Source: Hexactinellida sp. DTS-2022 (taxonomy: Eukaryota; Porifera; Hexactinellida). From it: a stretch of DNA of 64,000 bases. Shown in pieces: positions 58,279 through 64,000 of the stretch. Under the pieces are notes generated by a model. It searched no databases. It was not told where the DNA came from and saw nothing but the letters and a program-made list of their open reading frames with translations. The stretch covers positions 3,348,001 through 3,412,000 of the forward strand of contig JAPNXP010000011.1 of NCBI GenBank assembly GCA_028753945.1. Reading direction: 5' to 3'. Position numbers and translations under genes: made by a program. Numbering within the stretch: the first letter of the stretch is position 1; the number at the start of each line of letters is the position of its first letter.

Positions 58279-58759
58279 CAGGGTTGCCAACTTTTTGTAA
58301 GCACAAAGCGTGATATTTGTCCTTTTTTTTGAAAAAAAAGCGTGAGATTTTGTCTAAAAAGCGTGGAAAACAATTTTTCACCTCAAAAAGCAGTATATTG
58401 AGGGTTTTGTTTAGCGTCCACCAGGGTGATAATTATCCAGGCGTGCTGGGCGCGCCTAAAGGAGCGTAATTTGGCAGGATTTTTATCCAAGCGTACAAAA
58501 TTCGATTCTAGGTCTCAATATCGAGAGTTGCTCCATAGACTTAATACAAAATAACTAATCTAGGCGTACAAAATGAAAACTGAACGAGCTCTAACAAAAT
58601 CTAGGAGCGCGGTTAATTTTTCCTGGATGAAAGCCTGGCGTCCACCCCTAAATTTTATGCTACTTCCTCAGGCGCGGGACGTCCTTTCTAACGTGAGGTT
58701 TTGAATGTAAGCGTGAGATCGTGAGATTCTAAAAAAAAGCGTGATAGTTGGCAACCCTG
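58279..58759. mobile_element. hAT-type MITE
   Basis: The ends CAGGGTTGCCAACTTTTTG and TAGTTGGCAACCCTG have the perfect 8-bp duplication GACCCCAC. The subterminal parts repeat AAAAGCGTGA. Confidence 0.94.
58422..58637. mobile_element. hAT-type MITE nested in the 58279 element
   Basis: Starts CAGGGTGATAATTATCCAGG and ends CCTGGATGAAAGCCTG, with the perfect 8-bp duplication GCGTCCAC. It is the same family as 62595. Confidence 0.94.
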
Positions 58760-58876
58760 GACCCCACTTATAGAGGTTGCAGACTTGCAGTGTACTGTAA
58801 AGCAGACTGAACCAAAAAGTGTATTAATAAATAAGCTATTTAGAAAAAAGGTTCCTCAATTAGAGAAAGCAATTAC

Positions 58877-59055
58877 CTGATTAAGTGTCTTGATTAACTT
58901 GTGAATGACGATAAAACTGAACTGTTGATTAGAGGAATTACTGGTTTCAAAAGATTTTTCTATAGGTCTGACAATTCCATCATACATATCTTTAGTTTTA
59001 TAAATTATTGAGAGATGAATTGATAAAGAGGCCCAATTTCCATTCAATAATAAAT
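58877..59055 (-). CDS. Unidentified internal exon
   Basis: A strong acceptor (TTTGCTATTTTAACTATAG) and a CAG/GTAATT donor frame 179 nt open in one frame. The peptide runs LLLNGNWASLSIHLSIIYKT, then MYDGIVRPIEKSFETSN and FSFIVIHKLIKTLNQ. It enters after one base of a codon and leaves in phase 0. The alternating helices look like a HEAT/ARM-type or other all-alpha protein, but I cannot name a family. It lies on the Mondo strand, 5' of it, so it could be an upstream neighbour gene. Confidence 0.5.
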
Positions 59056-59223
59056 CTATAGTTAAAATAGCAAATTAAATAAGATGTAACCAATAGGCTA
59101 TGGTTATGGTGAGCTGGTCTAATATATCATTTTCTTATAAAATACGTTGTAAGTACTATTTATCTTTTAAATAAGAGAAATTGTGTAACATTTGATTTTT
59201 GTGCCTAGATAGCTATGTCCAGT

Positions 59224-59780
59224 CATGGCCTACTTAATATACGGCTAAATATGTCACCGAGAAGGCCATGAAACGAGAAGGCCAGTTTCTAATTTTCATT
59301 CTAAGCTAAACTATGCCTCCTAATGTTATTATTCGCATTTTAAAAGGGGTAATCAACAATCGCGAGTCCAATGGAACCACTTTTGAGAATCTGAGATTTG
59401 TGGTTAAACTGTTTAGGCGCCATTTAATGATGACATCACAAATATACAAAATATACAATTCGAGTCTAAAGAACTACGAGAAAATGAAGATAATTTGCTA
59501 ATATACTTAGTATACATTTTCAGAATATAGAATGAGAATGAATATATTTAAACCAGCAATTATATACGTTTTATGGACGAAAATAGTAAGTTGTAACTCG
59601 CATAATACTTGTATTTTAGCACGTGGTTGCTTTATAATTTTTTTAATACGTATTTAAATTGTCGCCATTTTGTGATTTAGTAGCCTTTGGGGTATTAAAT
59701 ATATCCCTATTCAGTATTCCTGTTAAAAAATTATTAGAAAGTAGCAAGAAAATGAAATTTATGACATTTGAAAGGTTTAA
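59224..59780 (-). mobile_element. P-type foldback MITE, truncated copy
   Basis: CATGGCCTACTTAATATACG starts a block that follows the minus-strand reading of 26213-26999 through arm and centre. It then stops without the second arm where the Tc1-like MITE begins. Confidence 0.78.
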
Positions 59781-59807
59781 ATCCGGTCGAGATCTCTACA
59801 TGATCTA

Positions 59808-60375
59808 CACGGCCTGGCCAAAAGTATTCTACACCAATAATTATTTAATAAACAGTCAGGGTTCCTAGCAACATACTAACGTTTGTGTGTGCTTCTACAA
59901 TAGTATTTAGATGAAAGGATATGTTAAGTATAAGAATATAGCAATTTTTTTAATTTTTAATTTTTATAGAGAGGTGATAAACTCATTAATTAACTATATA
60001 ATGAGATAATTAAATATTTAATTTCGGATAATTATGAGGCAATTAATATATACAAATTCTGATTTCGGATTTGAATTCGAAACAATCGAACTACTCTAGG
60101 TGCCAAATATCTAATCATTACGATCATTTTATACTGAGATATCGCCTCATTCCCATTGATGCCACTTGCGCCACAAGTGGCACGTGGCAACGATACTATG
60201 CCACTTGATGGATATTTTTTTGAAAATGTCCTAAATAATTTTTTTTTAATTTATAAATATAGCACTAAATGTGAAGTCATTTTAGGATATTTTAAATAGC
60301 CTTCAACATTCTGCTAGAAGAATAATGTGTCTGCATTAAAATACCTCTTGTTCAAATAATTTTGGCCAGGGAGTG
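59808..60375. mobile_element. Tc1-like MITE (GCCAAAAGTA family)
   Basis: The ends CACGGCCTGGCCAAAAGTAT and AATTTTGGCCAGGGAGTG are flanked by TA on both sides. An internal GCCACTTGCGCCACAAGTGGC hairpin region is typical of the family. At 568 bp it is the best full-length copy. Confidence 0.83.
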
Positions 60376-60542
60376 TATTCGATATCATAATATTATAATT
60401 TGTTTTGAATGAATCTGGCTCCAATAGCCCTTGAGAGCTTAGTAGTCTTAAAGGAGGCTTCCTTATATAAATTATAATAAATTCCTTAAATGGTCTATGG
60501 CCATAATATTTATTCTTAAATTATATGACATGACACTACAGT

Positions 60543-61764
60543 TAGTGCTGCGAACTGGAATTAAATTTGATTCAATTCAGTTACAGTTACAGTTACAGTT
60601 ACAGTTACAGTTCTAGTTTCATTTCAGTTACAGTTTAATTCAGTTACAGTTACAGTTTTCATTTCAGTTACAGTCTTAATTCAGTCACAGTTTTAATTCA
60701 GTTACAGTTTTCATTTCAGTTACAATTTTCATTTCAGTTACTATTTTTACCACAGTCAGTACAATTTCGTACATAGTTCGGTATTCACAACTTTCACCTA
60801 TTATACAACTAAAGTTCAGTTAATTATTACTAACAGTTATTATACTCTATGCAATAAATAATCGTAATCGCTTTATCTAGGTTCCAAGGTCCAGACAACA
60901 TAATCTAGTTTCATTTTTTCTAATTTCATTTTGTGCCGCCTGAGTAGTGCTCTTGCATGAGAATTTGACCCCCATGAGAAAATGACCCTCCCCCCTTCAT
61001 ATGAACCATGGATACCGTTTAGGGAGCATTTTCTCACGGGGGTCATTTCATTATGCAAGCCCCGTGAGAAAATGATCCCCTCATAAATTTTCGCATTGTC
61101 ATTGCAATAATGTAAAGATTACTTGAATAAAACAATGATGTAGTGACAATTCTACAAAATGACTTTGCAACTATGTATAATTAACTGAATACTTCTTCTG
61201 GCAATGTAATATTTATATTTGTTGGTACTAGTAATATGATAAATAAGAGTATTTTTTGAGTAAACTTTATTTAGCCTTATTCAAAATTAACCATTTTAAT
61301 GACAAATAATAGTTAAACCTTCAATATTAGTTCCAGGTATTTGGTAGAAAACCTGGCTAGCAATATGGGATTACCAAGTTAACATAGTTACCAAGTCATT
61401 TTGTATAATTGTCACTACATCATTGTTTTGTTCAAGTAGACTTTACATTATTGCAATGACAATGCGGAAATTTATGAGGGGGTCATTTTCTCACGGGGCT
61501 TGCATAATGAAATGACCCCCTAAACTGTATCCATGGTTCATATGAGGGGGGGGGTCATTTTCTCATGCAACAGTGCTGCAAAACGGAATTGAATATGAAG
61601 AAATTCAATTTCAGTTTTAATTTCAGTTTGGAGAAAAATACATTTCAGTTGCAGTTACAGTTACAGTTTTATAAACTAGTACATTTCAGTTACAGTTACA
61701 GTTACAGTTTAGAAAAATCGCTAAAACTATTTCAGTTTTAATTCAGTTTCAGTTCGCAGCACTA
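60543..61764. mobile_element. hAT-like element filled with AGTTAC repeats
   Basis: The ends TAGTGCTGCGAACTG and CAGTTCGCAGCACTA have the perfect 8-bp duplication ACTACAGT. Both sides consist of CAGTTACAGTTACAGTT and TTTCAGTTTTAATTCAG units. A foldback element (60950-61575) lies in the centre. Confidence 0.88.
60950..61575. mobile_element. Foldback element inside the AGTTAC-rich element
   Basis: The left arm starts TGCATGAGAATTTGACCCCC and the right arm ends GGGTCATTTTCTCATGCA. GGGGTCATTTTCTCACGGGG occurs in each arm. The arms are about 230 bp, and AGTGCT occurs on both sides, consistent with a short duplication. Confidence 0.78.
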
Positions 61765-61875
61765 ACTACAGTAGATTCTTATTCTATTATTTATAAATTA
61801 TTGCTAGCTATAATTGACCAGTCGACCGGCCGGTCGGGTCGGGTCATGAAAATCCCGACCGGTTCCATCTCTGAC

Positions 61876-61990
61876 GTATACCTTACTTATAATATCGAGC
61901 TCATGGAATTTGATTGAACAACTTTTGGTTTAATCGTTATTCTTTTATTGTTAATCGACTCGTAGTATAGTTTGTATAGTACAAATATCA
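61876..61990. repeat. Copy of the segment at 49546-49660
   Basis: TTATAATATCGAGCTCATGG through GTAGTATAGTTTGTATAGTA with few changes. Confidence 0.6.
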
Positions 61991-62155
61991 TTATTTTTGC
62001 TATATGTTGTATCTGTTGTAGGCGAAATTGAGTTTCAGGCGAGATTGAGTCATACTTATAGAAAATGTTTAACTAAATATTATGGGTTGTTAAAAATTGA
62101 TTATATCCCAGATATAATCCAGTTATTTGTTCACTTCTAAATGTAAATACTAGGT

Positions 62156-62300
62156 CAGTGGTTCTCAACCTTTTTAATGCTCCGTGGCCCCCCTACCGAG
62201 ACCTTCAGTACCCGTGGCCCCCTACCCTTCAATAAAAAGCCTCGTGGCGAAGGGCTCGTGGCCGCCCAGGGGGGCCACGGGGCCCGGTTGAGAAACGCTG
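62156..62300. mobile_element. hAT MITE
   Basis: The ends CAGTGGTTCTCAACC and GGTTGAGAAACGCTG have the perfect 8-bp duplication TACTAGGT. It is 145 bp long, similar to the one at 17193. Confidence 0.96.
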
Positions 62301-62594
62301 TACTAGGTAAACAAGTATGCTGAATACGAATTTGACACTCACAAATTTATATTATGTCTATTTGATGTTGTTATTGACAATATAGGTAAACAAGTTTGTA
62401 AAATATTAGAATTTACCTAGAGACTAGACGGTTATCATAAGTAATTGCATATATGCTAAATACGAATTTAGAATTAACTACATATGTACTTGCAAATAAG
62501 GGCTGTTTGATGTTAAAGTTGGGGAATTAATTACTAAGAATAAGATTGAGATTTTAAATCATAAGTAAGTAAGCAAACTAGTATCATATAGTAC

Positions 62595-62757
62595 CAGGGT
62601 TTCATCCAGGCGCGTAATTTCAAAAGAAAACTTACTAGTTGCGCGAAAATCTAGAAATGCTCCCATAGACGCAATACAAATTGAGCATTTTGGGCGCGTG
62701 TGAGCGAGCTCAATCTTAATCTAGGCGTGCGGGAAATTTTTCCTGGATGAAAGCCTG
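62595..62757. mobile_element. hAT MITE
   Basis: The ends CAGGGTTTCATCCAGG and CCTGGATGAAAGCCTG have the perfect 8-bp duplication TATAGTAC. It is the same family as 58422. Confidence 0.95.
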
Positions 62758-62765
62758 TATAGTAC

Positions 62766-63230
62766 GTATATAGATTAATATTGAAGACTTGACAAAATGA
62801 GTACGAGTCCTTTTGTAAGTTAATTATATTGCGTGGTAAAGTGTAAATAATACATGATAATGAATTAAGTGGAATAGTTAAGTATTCCCAGCAAAAGCGA
62901 ACGAGAATATAGGCTCATAATAAATATTTTTTTCCTAATCTACTCGCGAATTCAAACCATTTCACTCAAGCCACCAGTTTAATCTTCAATACATATACTT
63001 TTCAATACATTCACCATAAACAGAACATATTTAATCGCGACACATTCTCAAATTAATGTTGAGTTTATTGATAAGCTGGTTGTGTTGTCAGTTGGTTTAA
63101 TTAATAGTTGGTTTTTGCTGTTAAATCAGCCTATCAATTTCACTAAGTTGAGAATGTATAGCGAGTAAATGAGTAATTACGTTCTAATTATGTAGTAAAT
63201 GTGTTTAAACGTGCATCTCTAAATTAACAA
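62766..63230. other. No recognisable gene
   Basis: AT-rich sequence without terminal repeats or a meaningful open frame. Confidence 0.4.
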
Positions 63231-63234
63231 TACA

Positions 63235-63750
63235 AAGGCGTAGGCTCTGGTATGGTTGGTAGGGCCATGGACATACAAAAATTTGCCAATTGAAATACCA
63301 ATGTGCAATGGCCTCCCAATGTCACCGTAATGGACTAACCTATGGGCCCTACTAATCACATTCCGAGACTGCGTCAAACTCCGTATGTGGGAATTCTCCG
63401 AATCTAAGATGTTGACATTTTTCAGACTACTTTCTCAATATTGGAAAAATAGTCTAAATAACAATTGTTATAATATGCAACCAGAGATTGGGCCAGATCC
63501 CTAGGGAATTGGAGTTTTAAAGATTTTAAGATTAATCCCAGTCCATTCAGAAGGGATTGGGAATTAATCAGAAAATCTCAAACTCAAGGTCAGTGTGTGG
63601 GAACACGCATAGGCGTAGGCTCCGGTAGGGTTGGTGAGGCCATGGACCTACCAATAATTTGTCAAGAGCTATCATCTTCTATTAAGTATGATGCAAGTTA
63701 ACATAAATGGCCCTACCAATCCCCATCCCGAGTCTACGCACCTGATACGG
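63235..63750. repeat. Two related GGCGTAGGCTC repeats
   Basis: 63235-63378 and 63609-63750 both begin GGCGTAGGCTC, continue GGTTGGTAGGGCCATGGAC (or close) and end with a complementary GCCCTACTAATC or GCCCTACCAATCC segment. They look like small hAT-type MITEs of one family with diverged ends. No duplications were matched. Confidence 0.5.
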
Positions 63751-64000
63751 ACTACTATAATATAGTACTAGTCCGTGGTGGGAATGAAGGAACTTCTAAA
63801 TTATATTATTTCGAAACTGCTCTGAATTGGTGAATGACAAATAGGACATGTTAATCCAAGTTATTTTATTTAATGCTGCAATCTACACCAATTTGCATGT
63901 CTACAGGTCTGAAAGTAATTTCGTTTCTCGTACCTTCAAACAAACAACAAATGTGTATTGTAATTACAGTAATGTTCGCCTAATAGCAATTGCTCTAATA

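Larger units (their letters stand above)
57256..58795. mobile_element. Tigger-like element enlarged by insertions
   Basis: The left end CAGTGCAACCTGTATAAGTG and the right CCACTTATAGAGGTTGCAG, with CAGTGTACTG beyond it, are complementary. Several TTATAGAGGT motifs lie between. The foldback at 57592 and the two nested hAT elements at 58279 account for most of its length. Confidence 0.5.

Noticed and set aside
26213..59780. The centres of the two P-type foldbacks look inverted relative to their arms.
   Set aside because: Because the arms are inverted copies of each other, the 59224 copy is simply the 26213 element inserted in the opposite orientation. No inversion event is needed.
37538..64000. 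Search for the first Mondo exons (nuclear-export and earlier MCR motifs) on the minus strand.
   Set aside because: No segment with the expected motifs and splice sites was found by eye. They may be short, diverged or outside the window.

Overview
The window is AT-rich eukaryotic DNA. It has no bacterial-style operons, its readable genes are split by GT-AG introns, and it is packed with DNA transposons. The host is most likely an invertebrate animal, because the best host-gene match is Mondo/MLXIP (a metazoan Mlx-interacting bHLH-ZIP factor). I cannot name the species.

Host genes are sparse. Two minus-strand exons (37236-37537 and 24188-24497) encode the conserved N-terminal region of a Mondo/ChREBP-like protein. 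They have good splice sites and matching intron phase across a 12.7-kb intron. A third compatible exon may lie at 6493-6743. The bHLH-ZIP end is probably beyond the left edge, and the first exons were not found. An unidentified minus-strand exon (58877-59055) and two weaker open segments (37631-37797 and 51540-51758) are the only other candidate host coding pieces.

The rest is mobile DNA. The main autonomous-type element is a P-superfamily transposon at 43609-47200. It has terminal inverted repeats of about 340 bp and a THAP-domain transposase that appears broken by one frameshift in an A run. Next to it (47587-49185) is a FLYWCH/MULE transposase with frameshifts, followed by a RING-finger frame. 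A second RING frame with identical zinc-ligand spacing lies at 10773. A split THAP pseudogene (27530-28084), a decayed P-like transposase (41979-42982) and a mariner relic (about 4745) are also present.

Non-autonomous elements include Helitrons (three full copies), many hAT-type MITEs with 8-bp target duplications, Tigger/pogo-like and Tc1-like TA-flanked MITEs, foldback elements, three related minisatellites and a hairpin-bearing 70-bp tandem repeat. Several are nested up to four deep (51945-53959). A recurring oddity is TIR elements whose whole body is a degenerate short repeat.

Coordinates of repeat edges were read by eye. Those with a stated target duplication are exact to within a base or two; the others are approximate. 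Stretches not listed hold nothing I could recognise.
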